In this document: one piece after another, positions 50,401 through 61,950 of the stretch
Layout of the letters: the number at the start of each line of letters is the position of its first letter
Numbering within the stretch: the stretch's first letter is position 1
The notes under the pieces: model-generated
Databases searched by the model: none
Told to the model about the DNA's origin: nothing
What the model saw: the letters and a program-made list of their open reading frames with translations, nothing else
Assembly (NCBI GenBank): GCA_034359265.1
Contig: CP136891.1
Span: 83,718,001 to 83,782,000 of the forward strand
Source: Canna indica
Taxonomy: Eukaryota > Streptophyta > Magnoliopsida > Zingiberales > Cannaceae
Length of the DNA: 64,000 nt
Reading direction: 5' to 3'
Program-made: the position numbers and the translations under genes

Positions 50401-51168
50401 ATACTTCTTCTTTCTTCCCATCGGAGTTATTTCACAAAGACTTGTCATGGTAAGGGAGAAGGGGGAACAAGCACACTTGAAGAGCGCAGTACAACGGAGA
50501 GTTGTATGCTGCGTTCGGGAAGGATGAATCGCTCCCGAAAAAGAATCTATTGATTCTCTCTCAATTGGTTGGATCGTAGGTGTGATGATTTACTTCACGG
50601 GCGAGGTCTCTGGTTCAAGTCCAGGATGGCCCAGCTGCGCCAGGGAAAAGAATAGAAGAAGCATCTGACTCTTTCATGCATACTCCACTTGGCTCGGGGG
50701 GATAAATCGGCACAACCTGGCGCCGATTTTAGAAACGCCAACTAGCGTCGGTTTTAGAAAATTAAAAAAGAAACAAACAGACGCCACCTGGCGCCGGTTT
50801 ACCAACAAAATTATTTTTCCTGATTATTCTTACTTATTACAAATATCATCTCTTTAGTCCCACATTAATCAATTTTTTCCCTACTATTCTTTAACAATTT
50901 TAAATATCCTTTAAAGCATTTTAGAACACAAATAATAATTTTATATTATATTATTATAATTATTATAATTATTATAATCTTATCTTAACATTTAGAACAA
51001 TCAAAATTCTAATTCCGACGTCTATATACTATTATTTAGTCATTGGTACTCAAATATCAACACTTAACTTCTATAATATTATAGGTGTCACTATGCATAT
51101 CCATATTTTTTGGCATAAATTTTTTACTCCAATTTAAACCCATTTAGGTGAGTCGGAATTAAAATTCT

Positions 51169-51211
<43 letters not shown>

Positions 51212-53665
51212 TATGTGTCAGAATAATTTTAATTCTCTTAGTGAAAATAATTTATAATTTATTTCTATTTAGAATTAAGCATCAGATTAATATCTCCAAA
51301 ATTATTTTAACATTTGATCGATTTGACTTGTGAATATACTTAAAAAGAATTTAATTTTATTCTAAAAATTATATACTCTATCTGAGATTAAAGAAAAGGT
51401 TAAAAATAAATTTAATCAAAAAAATTGAAACTAACATTAGAGGTGGAAATAGGCCAGGCATGTATAGTTAAAAGTTGGCCTGAGCCTGATTTGTGATTTG
51501 TTATAGACTAATTTTTTTTGCCTAAGCCTGGTCTGTTCATAGGTCTGACCTGGCATGTGGCATGTTTATAAAGTTTGTTAAAACTTAAAACATGTTTATA
51601 AAATATACTTTCAAATTTCAATATAACAACAATAGGTATTGTTTTATTAAATTAAAAAATATATTTTATTGTATATAATGTAAATATATAATAAACTAAT
51701 AATATTATATATTTATTATATATTATATGTACTACCTTAACAGGCTTAGGCCGGCCTATCTGGCTCAATAGGCCTTATAGTGAACATGGTCCTAGCCTGA
51801 TAAGAAAAACAGACCTAGAAATAAGTGAGGGCTTGATTTTTTTTTAAAACAGAGGTTAGGCCACAAGCCTATGATAAGACCTATTTCCATCCCTAACCGA
51901 CGCGAGAGAAAAATCTACTTAGAAATTAGCATTGCTACAAGTATCATTTTCAAACCGTATATTTTACTATAATTTTTTTTATTGTTGTTGTTGTTGTTTT
52001 ATAATTTTTTATTTAAATTTAAATATATAGACCGGGTGCAAAAATCTTTAATGTATTAAAGAGTTTGAAAATATATTTTTTATATTCTAATATTTCATTT
52101 TTATTATAAAATATATTTTATAAATTTAAATTATTTTTTTAATATTTTTGATCAAAAAGACTTTGCCCGGAGTAAAATATATATTCAATAATCCACTGTG
52201 TTTCAATCTTGAGAATTTTGATGTCAAAATCCGAATATGAAATTTTCCTTCAAAAAAAAATTAGGTTTTAAGAAATTGCTGTATTATTATTATTATTTTA
52301 AACAACTTCGCACTTACCATCTCCAGCGTCAGATGGTGAATTGTCGTCGCTCATCCTCGAGTAGACCTCCATGGCGTTGAGGATGGGCGGAAGAGTGGAG
52401 TTCGCCAATGCCTGCACGGTGACGTTGTACTCGCGGTAGCCCTTGGTGGGGTTGGTGCCGAAGATAGCGTCCGAAATGAGGTAATCCGGCGTGAAAGGCT
52501 TGGGATACCAGGGCTCGTCGTTGAGGTAGACCCAGAACTGCCGCGACAAGTTGCTGCCGGCGAGGGCGAGGAACTCGGAAAAGTGCATGACGGCGTAGAA
52601 CTCGTTGACGTCGCCGGGATCGGGCACCCACTGCAGCATCAGCTTGGTGGAGTTCACCGGGACGACGGCGGTCTGCATGACCGCTGACGGCGCCTCGAAC
52701 TTGTCGTCGACGAGGTTTTCGACCGTGGAGTTGGTGGATATCTCGGCCCAGAAAGGGATGTGGTTGAAGGGCTCCCATATCCGGTCATGAGGGTCATCAG
52801 GGTACCTGACAAGGAAGAAGAAGATTACTCTGCTGTCGTCACCACAGACTGCGCGCCACCATTAGCATTTAGCGACATATGAAGTTCACCTGATATAAGT
52901 ATCAGTTGGCCCCATGTTCAACCTCTTCAAGAGAACCAGAGAGCGGGACGCGTTCGCGGCGGGGTAAAGGATGCTCTTCAGCGGCCGCACGTCGATCCCC
53001 GAGACGAACGGAGTTCCCTGGCCGGTGTTCACCAGGCACACCGACAAGAAATCGGCGGCGGCGACTGTGATCGCGTCGGTGCGGAACGGGAACCCCGGGT
53101 CCGTGATGTTGACGGTCTTCCAATGGTTGACGCCGAGGTGGAGGTCGAAGAGGAGCGACGGGCTCCCGGAGCCGTCGTAGTTCCCGTACAAGAAGGTAGC
53201 CCTTACCAGGTACTTCGACCCCGGCGTGATGGGTTTGATGGTGTAGCAGTTCCGCGTGCCATTGGGGAAGCTTCTCACGTTGAGGTATCGCTTTCCCATG
53301 CCGTTTGTGACGTACGCCCCCGAGATGTTTGCGTTTATGCCGCTGTCGGTGTATTGCGCGTCGGAGACGTAGGATATGTTGGTCGCCGGGTCGATGTAGG
53401 TAAAACCATCATTTATTCCACAGTCGATGCTTATGAAATCTGCAATGTTCTCGAACGCGCGGGAACGTCATCGTACATGACATCACATCAATATGCAGTT
53501 CTAATCGAGGCATTTGCGCCCGTCTGGTGTTTGATTTAATTACTCACCGAGAGTGTCGGTGGACTGAGAGTGAATTCGAACGGCGGCCATGGCGAAGGCG
53601 AGAGCGAGGAGGCACCAAATGCCCGCCATCGAGCTGAAGCTGAAGTGATGCAGCGTCGTCGCCAT
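47435..53665 (-). CDS. Malectin-like LRR receptor kinase (LRR-RLK subfamily I)
   Basis: A 922-aa plasma-membrane receptor kinase. Exons (high to low): 53548-53665, 52890-53439, 52318-52805, 49819-49957, 49662-49733, 49511-49582, 49348-49428, 49084-49253, 48743-49002, 48525-48651, 48243-48311, 47970-48159, 47435-47867; all GT-AG, 2769 nt. Signal peptide about 1-35 ([14 protein letters not shown]). Malectin-like domain about 40-380 (FISIDCG...). The [18 protein letters not shown] block precedes three short LRRs (about 425-507), each on its own 72-81-nt exon. Transmembrane segment 536-557 is followed by basic RLRRSR. Kinase: GKGGFG 613-618, K634, HRD 730-732 with the Lys kept (HRDVKTGN), DFG 750-752, so it should be an active RD kinase. 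Ligand unknown. Malectin-like exons are GC-rich, later exons AT-rich. Intron 3 (49958-52317) is loaded with insertions. Confidence 0.95.
50404..50703 (+). other. Plastid DNA insertion (NUPT): trnI intron, trnI 3' exon, start of trnA
   Basis: About 300 bp colinear with the chloroplast inverted repeat. It contains the end of the trnI-GAU group II intron (e.g. atcggagttatttcacaaag), the 35-nt trnI 3' exon at 50599-50633 (GGGCGAGGTCTC...GGCCCA), the trnI-trnA spacer and the first bases of trnA-UGC (ggggggat). It sits in intron 3 of the LRR kinase, on the strand opposite to the gene. A few substitutions from the plastid sequence as I know it suggest it is not very recent. It is not a functional tRNA: the 5' exon is missing. 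Confidence 0.88.
50599..50633 (+). pseudogene. Plastid trnI-GAU 3' exon fragment
   Basis: The 35-nt second exon of chloroplast tRNA-Ile, with the GGTTCAAGTCC T-arm. The first exon and most of the intron are absent, so no mature tRNA can be made from it. Part of the plastid insertion at 50404-50703. Confidence 0.85.
51173..51207. repeat. (TA)n microsatellite in LRR kinase intron 3
   Basis: Uninterrupted alternating A/T of about 35 bp. Confidence 0.9.
51440..51896. mobile_element. hAT-like MITE in LRR kinase intron 3
   Basis: Left end TTAGAGGTGGAAATAGGCC and right end CCTATTTCCATCCCTAA are imperfect inverted copies. Subterminal ggcctgagcctg/ggcttaggccgg motifs flank an AT-rich centre. No clear 8-bp target duplication remains. 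Confidence 0.55.
51960..52281. mobile_element. Fragment of the CAGCAATTT MULE-like family
   Basis: The right end AAATTGCTG (52273-52281), preceded by a 'aaaatccgaatatgaaat' block, matches the arms of 6666-7637 and 13718-14798. A matching left arm is not visible, so this is partial. It ends only 36 bp from the donor of LRR kinase intron 3. Confidence 0.5.
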
Positions 53666-53909
53666 TTCTTCTTCTCCCTGGAAAACTTGCTCCACTGCAC
53701 AAGCATGGCGAGTCTTCTTAATTATTCTGCCATAAGCATATACTGCGGCTCCGCTTGGTTGGCAGGAAGTGGGCCGGGCGATAGCGGACAATTTGGTCAA
53801 CTTTCGAGGAAGGTGTCATGCATTGCATGCACGTCGATGCCCCGTTGACGTCAACCCCATCTTCGTGCCCGACAGGGTGCACTTGTTTTCGTGTATGACA
53901 ACCCGCCAC

Positions 53910-54885
53910 GTGGTGAGTGAAGTTGTTCCAATTTGACAGGATGATCAGAGCGCAGCGTTTGGCTGTTGCCTATTTAGGCCCTCACTGACAGTAAGTCAAC
54001 GGGCAGAGAAGAGAGAGAGAGATATATAATTGGAGGGATTTGCCGATTTGGATGACAGCACATGGATGAGATTGACTATGACTTTTGCGAACGCGTCCGT
54101 TGACTTTGTAGGTTGGGCGAGTTCAAGTCCACTTGTTTCCTGCCTCCAGTGTTTCGCTGTTTTATGTATGATGATTAATTGGGGATGCCTTAGAATAAAA
54201 CTTCTCCAAAATTAGGCTCCAAAGTAATTTTTATTAAGTCCCTCCTACGATTGAATTTAAGTTTATTAATACCGAGTCTAGTATAGTTTATATTGAATTT
54301 AGAGTAAAAATGAATTTACGTTACAAACGAATGAAGCTAATATTTTTACTTCAAATTTAATATTAATAAATCTAGGTTAACTCATCGGATGGGTTCAATA
54401 GAAATTTTATTCCCTTTCAGACCGGAATATTTGACAAAATTATATTGTCGTACATTTACGAGGGCGAAGAGAAGAGACAACAAAATGTCGTAGTCGTCGT
54501 CCGAAATTTTTGACGTCAACACAACACAAAGAAGGGAAGAGGTTAACCGAAGATTGAACTGAGACAATCAATTGATTTTTTTGGAAGAATTATACTGCGA
54601 AATTAAATATTAGTAAATTATTAATTTGTTGAATTAAATATAGAGGTCGGTGATGAGTCGCATATATAAAAAAGCATTATTTGAAGGAAGGCACATGGGA
54701 TATATAAACAAGTCAATTGACCATCCCCGGCCCTCTCTAAAAGTCAATAATTTAGCTGTACAAAGATACGTTTTCACGCCTCCAATTGATTAAGTATTTA
54801 GCCTGCTTAACTAGCTATATAATTAACTCGATTATCCGGATAAATTAAACAAGAAAAAGTAGAAGACAAAATGATATGTGTATTA
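53910..54885. other. LRR kinase upstream intergenic
   Basis: 5' flank of the LRR kinase. No promoter element is placed with confidence; no other gene seen. Confidence 0.4.
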
Positions 54886-54900
54886 AAATAATAGTAAACT

Positions 54901-55012
54901 CTTTTTTTTGCCATAAAAAGATGAAACTATATTAAAATTAAAACTCAGCCGAAGCCAGAAAAAAAAAATATTTTGGAGTAAAATATCCTCCAAATTAGGA
55001 GGACGAATAGAC
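54901..55012 (-). mobile_element. Severely 5'-truncated LINE tail (112 bp)
   Basis: Begins with a T-run (the poly-A of a minus-strand insertion). It is bounded by a perfect 15-bp direct repeat aaataatagtaaact (54886-54900 and 55013-55027), as produced by target-primed reverse transcription. Only the 3' tail is present. Confidence 0.65.
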
Positions 55013-55027
55013 AAATAATAGTAAACT

Positions 55028-56555
55028 TAGAACAGTAGTCATAACAAAGTAAACAAATAACTGTAATCAATGAAAAAGACCCACTGCTCACTACAATAAA
55101 TTGTTATGAAATTGGCTATAATTGTTGAAGAAACTGTCGCTTTTTTGCATCTAAATGTCTAAAGTCTAAACATGCGCTTATAATGGATAAGCAAAATTTC
55201 TAAATTCCGGCGCACAAATTTTCTCATATGCACAGAAATCGATTAGGAAAATTTTTGATTTGATGATTTTTTTTAATTTAAATTAAAAAAACAATAAAAT
55301 TTTGATTACTATGAAAAAATCAGAATTATTGATGTAGGACTAAAATATAAGCTGAGAAAATTTTTGAAAATAGAAGCAGACGCCAACAAATTTTCATCAT
55401 TTTTTTTATTTTTTTTTGTTGTGGCCACTAGCTAGTCTCAAATTAAACCTTATTAGATTATACGCTCTTCCTTTTTGTCCTCTCCGTGCAAATTTCATTC
55501 TTAATTAAGATACTTTTTAAATTTATTTTAGTTTTTTGTTTATTTATACCTCTCATCCTCATCTTTTCTATTCTTCTCCAAACTACGATAAAATCTTCAG
55601 AAATGTTCTCCATGAAACGAGCGGCTATATCATAATAAAATAAAATTATTATTTTTTGCCAGTTTTCCCTTTGTCCCGCATGGATAATATTTGTTTTCTA
55701 ACCATTCTTAACTAAGTATTTAAAGATTTATCATCCCACTCTCTATTTTAGTTCCACACCCATTAAATTTTTTCGATCCTAATCATCCTTAATTATTAGA
55801 AATACCTCCTTAAAGATTTACAATTACATTTAATTTCCTACTTTTTAAATTATTACAATCTCTCAACATATAAATTTTTTTCTTAATAATCGTATATATG
55901 TAATTGTTAACACGTAAACATTGTAAAATAAAAATATATTATTTTTATATTATTTTTTCTTAATCACATGTACATTTAGAAGAATCTAATTTTAATTCCG
56001 ATATCTATTGTAATTGTCGGTATTCAAATATCGACACATATAGTTGGCACAATATTCACATTATTTCTTCTTTGATCTTTGTCTTCAATTTAATCACATT
56101 TAGAGGAGTCGAAATTCGAATTTGGACAGGGTGACATTCATCTAATGCCCATACTTTCATTTGAAACGGTGACATTTAGAGGAATCAATTTAATTTTCTC
56201 AGTAGTGAAGTTTGTAAGTGTTGAGGCTCTTTAGAGAGATCGATAAATTAATTAGGGCCTTATATTGGCATATTTTTGTCAACCTCTTAACATCTTTGGT
56301 CTCCACCTTGGTACCAAGCACCATCTTAATTTCCTCCTCCTCTCTAACTAGCCAAATCCACTCTGCAAGTTTGCTATGTCCTTGTTCTGACCTATGCCAT
56401 CAGTCATCACCATTAACAAAGAGGGATAAAGTCTTAGCTGCAAGTAAAGGTAGAAGGAAATTGAAAAAAAAAAACAAAGGAAAGAGTACTTTCATAAAAT
56501 AGGAAGGGAAAGATGAGAGTAAGTTGATGAGATTAAGCCAACCCTTTCTTTCATT
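55028..56555. other. AT-rich intergenic
   Basis: No recognised gene. Possible CACTA-like ends (cactacaataaattg at 55091; ttgttgtgg near 55420) are too weak to call. A 94-codon open frame at 56218-56502 has no family features. Confidence 0.4.
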
Positions 56556-56570
56556 TCCTTAGCTCTCCGA

Positions 56571-58357
56571 TTTTTTTTTTTATAAATGAAAGCATCTTGT
56601 ATTAATTCAAGAGAACTGAATTGTAATACAAGCATTACAGAGGAAGAAAAAGCTGAAAATAAAGACAACTAAAAGAAAACCATAAGACATCCTCCCGCAG
56701 CTACAAAATGTGGTAGGAGGAGAGGAAACATAAAATGGAGGCCACAACAGTTTAGACTCCACGCAAAGAACCTTCAAAACACCGCTAATTTCTCTCGGCC
56801 CACATAAATCATCCCCAAACAAGATTCAAACGAGTTTTTCTCAAGGTCGCCGTAGAGACTAGCGCATTGGGCATGCCGACATGAAGCCAAGAATTTGGAA
56901 ATGCTACCTCATGAAGAAGCTGCAGGGTCGATCTCCAATCCTCCCGAGAGAAAAAACAATCATGCAAAAGATGCTCATTTGTTTCTTCACCAGACAGACA
57001 AAGGGGACAAGTTGTATATGTGAGAATTCCTCATCTAGCCAGCTCACTCCTAGTGGGGGGGGGGGGCGATTGTTCATCCAAATAACACTGAAGATGGATA
57101 CCTTTGGCGGCAAAAGTTTCTGCCAGAGGAAGGCAAAGGACTGATCCTTGATATCTCTGAAGGTCAGAAGTTGATAAAACGATTTAGTACTAAAGCAGCC
57201 ATCACTCGGACCCTTCTAGGAAATGAGATCCTCCCCGAAAGTAAAACGAATAGAGGACAAAGCGCTGGCTAAAGGTCTGAGGAGCTCCTCATTGATGAAA
57301 GTATTGAACAAGATATTTCAGCTTCCAAAGTTGCCACGAGCATCCAACTCCCGAGCATTCTCGATGGATAAGGTACCATCAGCAGCAAACCTGAACATAT
57401 CCGGAAATCTTTGAGCCAAAGAACTGCTACCACACCAAGGTTCCAACCACAACAAAACATCAGTACCCTGCCCAACCTTGTAAGAGACACAGGCCTTGAA
57501 GGTCTCTTTCAATTTGAGAATACCATTTCAGATATTGGAAGAACGATTTCTGCTCAAATCACCAAACCATCTATTATTTCCGATAGCAGTACCCCTGATG
57601 ATGATGGCCCAGAACTGGTCAGAGCGGGAGAGATATTTCCACAGCCAGCTACCCAATCGTGCCAAGTTGTGAGCCTACAAGTCAATAATACCCAATCCCC
57701 CCTCCCCCCCCTCACGAGAACAAGAGATCCTTTCCCAACTGATCCTACACTTGCCCTTGGAAGAGGCTGAATCAAGTCCCACCCAGAAGAAACTTCGCTA
57801 ACGAGTGTCGATCTTCTTGATTACCCAAGCAGGTGCTCTAAACATAGAGAGCATGTAGCCGATACTAGAGGTAATGGAGCTATTTACCAAAGTTAGATGC
57901 CCAGCGCGGGATAGTAAATTTCCCTTCCACTTGCTAAGCTTGTGATCAATGCGACTAAAAATAGTATTCCAATCCTCTTTAAGTAATTTGCCCAATCTCA
58001 AAGGAAGGCCCAAAAACTTCAGTGGAAAGGAGCCAACAGAGCATCCAAAAAGGTTTGCCTTCAGTTGTGCGAGCCCTTGGTCGGACTGCAAATGAAGTAG
58101 GCAGGTCTTCCCAGGGTTTGCCACTAGACCCGAAGCTAGGCCAAAACATTGCAGCAACAGCTTGAGATTGAGCAACCCATTTTCATCACTATAACTGAAA
58201 AGGACTAGACCGTCAGGAAACAAAGTATGGGTGACCCCTAGAGTCCTATGCTTGAGAATGTCTTCAAGATAACCTTTAGAAACAACCAAGATAAGTAGAC
58301 GAGACAAAACATCAATGACCAAGTTGAACAAATACGAGGAGATGGGACTTAAATGGG
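56571..58357 (-). mobile_element. 5'-truncated LINE with degenerate reverse transcriptase
   Basis: Non-LTR retrotransposon on the minus strand. Its 3' poly-A appears as a T-run at 56571-56581. The region 58356-57798 encodes the later part of a reverse transcriptase: a LSPISSYLFNLVIDVLSRLL segment, the active-site motif, then FLGLPL, and WKGNLLSRAGHLTLVNS. The usual FADD active-site motif reads FPDG (HTLFPDGLVLF), so the catalytic Asp pair is lost and the element is dead. Several frameshifts and stops follow toward the 3' end. Flanks tccttagctctccga (56556-56570) and tccttaagctctttga (58358-58373) look like diverged copies of one target duplication. The endonuclease and RT fingers are missing through 5' truncation. 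Confidence 0.85.
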
Positions 58358-58552
58358 TCCTTAAGCTCTTTGATGGACTTAAATGGGTCAATTCGTAATC
58401 TCTCTTCCTTTAATTTATTGCCTTTTCAGTGAATCGTGGGAAGTGAATGAATACTTGGAGGACCTCTTTATTTTAGTCCCAATTAGTGAGATTTGTGCAT
58501 TAGCGTGGGAGAGAAGAGATATATAAGAGGAACGCCTCGCTCTAAAAAATTC

Positions 58553-58650
58553 ATACCTTTCTTGGCTTATTGGCTAAGATTAAGTGTAGTATATGTTCTT
58601 ATCAGATATTAAATTAAATTTTTTAGGCGGAAGACCCATCAAATGTCGCT
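58553..58650 (+). pseudogene. U2 snRNA pseudogene 1 (deleted)
   Basis: Starts ATACCTTTCTTGGCTTATTG and keeps the branch-site-pairing gtagta region. It then jumps from ttcttatca straight to gatattaaattaaat, losing the first part of stem-loop II. After the Sm-like tttttt it loses similarity, so stems III/IV are gone. Its upstream region has a degraded USE (gtcccaattag, about 58476) and a TATA (tatataaga, about 58520). Confidence 0.75.
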
Positions 58651-60077
58651 TGTACGTTGAACTTTGGTGTGTGTCTTGTGATTTGCGAACCCGCTCAGGG
58701 CAAATGTTCTAAGCTTTTGTTACATGCGTAATTAATCCGATTTAAGCATTAGGTAACAGTTAGAATATAAGTAAGTCAGAAATGATATGATATAAAAGTT
58801 TAGGATAAATTACATGAATCCTCATTGACTATGGTTGATGTGCTCAAAAGATTATTTAAACTAAATGTGTACAAAATATTTCGTGATTATATTGGACTAT
58901 ACTTCTTCGACTATAGTACATCTGCTCCTAGTGTCACCTGACAGCATAATTAATTTGGATACCGACACCTGAATATAAGAATTTAAAAAAAAATCATGCA
59001 AATCAACTAATTAATTTTTCGTTGTGTTTTGTTATTATTATTTTAATGTTAAGATGGATGAATTTAAACATTAATCTATGATTATACTTAGCAATTCGCG
59101 TCGAGTCGAAGATATCGAGTCGGCCCGACTCGGCCCAAACAAAAATTGTGCCCGGTTCGACCCAATGAAAGTTTGAACTCGAGACGCTTTACATTCGACT
59201 TGATAACGGTCCAGACACAATAAGAATTAGCCCAGAATCCGATTTTATCGTGTTTGGCCAAGCCAAGTTATTAGGCCGGATCGAAAATTGTCACATCTAT
59301 CCATGGTTGATAAATCAGCTTCTGAGTTATGTTAAAAAAATAACTAATGTGAAATTAATTAGTCAATTCCAATTAGAAACCAACATCTCTCTCAACTATA
59401 GGCGTCAGTTTCAAATGGAAACTAGCGTCTGCACAGTCGCATGTGCTTGTTTTCCGAGAAGACGGTGCCTTATCTAAGTGCCAATTATCGATCGTCTACT
59501 TTTGTTAACTTACTATCAAGTTATCAAGTCCTCTCTAGGTTCATATATCTCTAGACTAGATTCGAGTGAATTATTTCACATCAATTGGTTATATATATAA
59601 TCAAATTCATAGGGTGATATTTATTATATGAATATTACTGTTGCATTTCCTTTGATTTTAATTTTTGCGCTCTAAAACAGTTGCTAACATTGGGAATATT
59701 CAACTTCTCAAGAACAGATAACTAAAATTGAGTATAGTTTGTATATTTCTAAAAGCAAGCTTGTTATCTATATTTTCCAGTTCATATATATCAATTCTGA
59801 CAGCATGGCTTAGGGTAGAATATATTATATCGATGCTGTCAAAATTGATATGCTTATTTTTACGCATAAGTGTCCTATTCTTTTTCTTGTTTGCACTGCA
59901 AAATTTTATTATATCAACCTGGAAAAGACAATCCATTTCCAAGCTCTTCTACAAGTTTTTATACTTTATAATAATCTATTTGCTATAAAAACATTTTTCC
60001 TTCTTAGCTGCAAAAGTTAGCAAGTATTCAGTGAACCAAGGGCAGTGAAGGAATACTTGGATGACCTCTTTGTTTTA
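58651..60077. other. Spacer between U2 copies
   Basis: AT-rich, with a transposon-like remnant near 59095-59260 (gagtcggcccgactcgg). Just upstream of the next U2 promoter it carries a gaatacttggatgacctctt block. The same block precedes pseudogene 1 and, shortened, the 61951 copy, evidence that promoter plus gene duplicated together. Confidence 0.5.
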
Positions 60078-60129
60078 GTCCCACATTACAAGTTTTGCGC
60101 TTTACCGTGGGAAGAGATGAGCTATATAA
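60078..60129 (+). promoter_or_regulatory. U2 snRNA promoter (USE + TATA)
   Basis: USE-like GTCCCACATTA (60078-60088) and TATATAA (60123-60129) are separated by 34 bp. In plant snRNA genes that spacing specifies RNA polymerase II; about 10 bp less would specify polymerase III. The TATA box is 27 bp before the RNA start. Confidence 0.85.
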
Positions 60130-60155
60130 GAGTATGCCTGGCTACCTTAATTCTC

Positions 60156-60354
60156 ATACCTTTCTCGGCCTTTTGGCTAAGATCAAGTGTAGTATCTGTT
60201 CTTATCAGTTTAATATCTGATACGTGGTCCATTGGTCCACTATGATATTAAATTAATTTTTTTTGGGGAGGGCCTATCACAGTAGCTTGCTATTGGGGTC
60301 CTTGCGCGTCGCCTTTGCGTTGCACTGATTCACTGGCCCGGCGCACCCTGCCCA
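60156..60354 (+). ncRNA. U2 spliceosomal snRNA (copy 2)
   Basis: About 199 nt starting ATACCTTTCTCGGCCTTTTG. It includes the branch-point recognition gtagta, stem-loop II and an Sm site in aattttttttgg, and ends near gcgcaccctgccca. U2 pairs with the intron branch site in the spliceosome. The 5' two-thirds matches plant U2 closely. Stem IIa has one U-U mismatch, and stem IV (gccttt...actggc) pairs worse than in the 61951 copy, so it may be less functional. A 3' box-like agtttttaa follows at about 60363. Confidence 0.88.
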
Positions 60355-61070
60355 AAGCTCTAGTTTTTAAATTTTTTTAATCTATTTAATTTGCCAACTA
60401 GTTTTACAATGTTTACATCGATACATGTGAAATTATATAAATTTTCGAAATATGGAATGAAGCAGTTAAGTCACTGAATGACTCTATATTAACTCTACAA
60501 TCATGAGAATAAACCATTTTTTGTTCTGTCCTGAGATGAAATATTAATTGATTGTCAGGAACAGATAATTTCAGTCTTGCAGCTATTTTAAACTTTTATC
60601 TATACAGTTTTTGTAAGAATTATGTAGGTACACTTGATGACACTAATGGAGGTTGCTTGCTAACAACAACCATCTCTACTGATGCGTGCTTCATTAAAGA
60701 CGACTTGCAACTCTTGCTGTTATAAGAACAAGCCAAGCAAATCGGCTTCAGCAACTAACCTGTCAAAGTTTGAGCAATCTGAACTGGGAATCGTCCATAG
60801 TTTCGATGGACAGGTGATGACATGATGATGGTGAAGCGAAAAGATTCTTACTTCACTTGCAGTTTGGTAAGGACCTGAATCACATTTATTGGAAAAGAGA
60901 AGCTTTTAATTACCTCCCACGAAGCTTTTTTAAATTTTCATATCATATCTTCATCTTTAATTATTCATAGTTCTCTTGAGAACATTTAGGTGTTAGTCCA
61001 ACATTAGTAGTTCTGGGATTCGATCGGTTGGCACAAGAGATAAAATAAGAGGTCTGTACTGTCAGAGAGC

Positions 61071-61165
61071 ATGTCTTTTTCAATTCGGTCTTAGGGCTAA
61101 AATCAAGAGTAGTATGTGTTCACTATGATATTAAATTTATTTTTTAGGCAAGGGTTCACTATAAT
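61071..61165 (+). pseudogene. U2 snRNA pseudogene 2 (deleted)
   Basis: Diverged 5' end (tctttttcaattcggtctta), then ggctaaaatcaagagtagta, then a jump from tgtgttc to actatgatattaaattta. It lacks the segment between the branch-site region and the 3' side of stem-loop II. Little similarity remains after the Sm-like tattttttag. An upstream USE relic, gtccaacatta, is at about 60996. No TATA is at the expected place. Confidence 0.72.
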
Positions 61166-61874
61166 TGGATCAACAATTCACTCATTAGACAATAAAAACT
61201 CAGTAGTTTCACAACACAACTTTAAGATTTATTGTTAGCTAGGTAGACTTGCATGTAAATTATGTAATGCAGATATACTAAAACTTTTTCAGCACTCTCA
61301 GCCCTCAATTCCCCTTTTTAACTGCTGAAAGAAACACTATGCAAGTCATCACACATGCTATTCATTAGTTAGGAACTATATTTGCTTACTAAATTATCTT
61401 CTATATCCATATCGATCATTTTAGATGCCTATAGGTACAACAATTTTCAATCACAGATATATTAATTAGAAGCATATTTGTTTATTAAATTGGTTATATA
61501 CCATATTTACATTTGTATTTCCTGCATTATAGAGAGAACAAAATCACACATAATGAGGGAAAAGAAAATGAATGTTAATTAATATGAATTTTTGGAACCT
61601 TGGTACATGGGCATATAGGGTTGTCTGGGTTGTCTTAGTGCAAGAGGTTTCTGTCATTTGCATGCTCTAATTAAGTAGGACCAGTGCATGTATACTGATC
61701 CTTGCATAACAAATTAATAAGTTGTTTTCCTAGCAACCTTTGTCTCTAATTAATTTGCAAATGTTAATGTATTCACAATGATAAGTTAACTGGAAAAGAG
61801 ACTAGAAAATTAGAACACTTATTCACCAAGCAGCTGTAGAGAAACCTGGGATGAGTGAATGACCTCTTATTTTA
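61166..61874. other. Spacer before the last U2 copy
   Basis: AT-rich, no gene seen. Ends with a gagtgaatgacctctt block homologous to the other U2 upstream regions. Confidence 0.45.
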
Positions 61875-61924
61875 GTCCCACATGGATGGACGTTACGATG
61901 TTTGCAGGATTAGAGGCTATAAAA
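61875..61924 (+). promoter_or_regulatory. U2 snRNA promoter (USE + TATA)
   Basis: USE-like GTCCCACATGG (61875-61885) and TATAAAA (61918-61924), separated by 32 bp, the polymerase II type of spacing. The TATA lies 26 bp before the RNA start. Confidence 0.85.
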
Positions 61925-61950
61925 GAGAACGCCTGGCTGCCAGACAACTC

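Noticed and set aside
50581..50640. Possible nuclear tRNA-Ile gene
   Set aside because: Only the 35-nt 3' exon of plastid trnI with its intron end is present, within a plastid insertion. The 5' half is missing.
55091..55428. CACTA-type MITE (cactacaataaatt ... ttgttgtgg)
   Set aside because: The right terminus is imperfect, no 3-bp target duplication is clear, and no subterminal repeat array is convincing.
60045..60245. 66-codon frame overlapping the U2 promoter and gene, and another at 62027-62284
   Set aside because: They coincide with U2 snRNA bodies and promoters, and have no protein family features.
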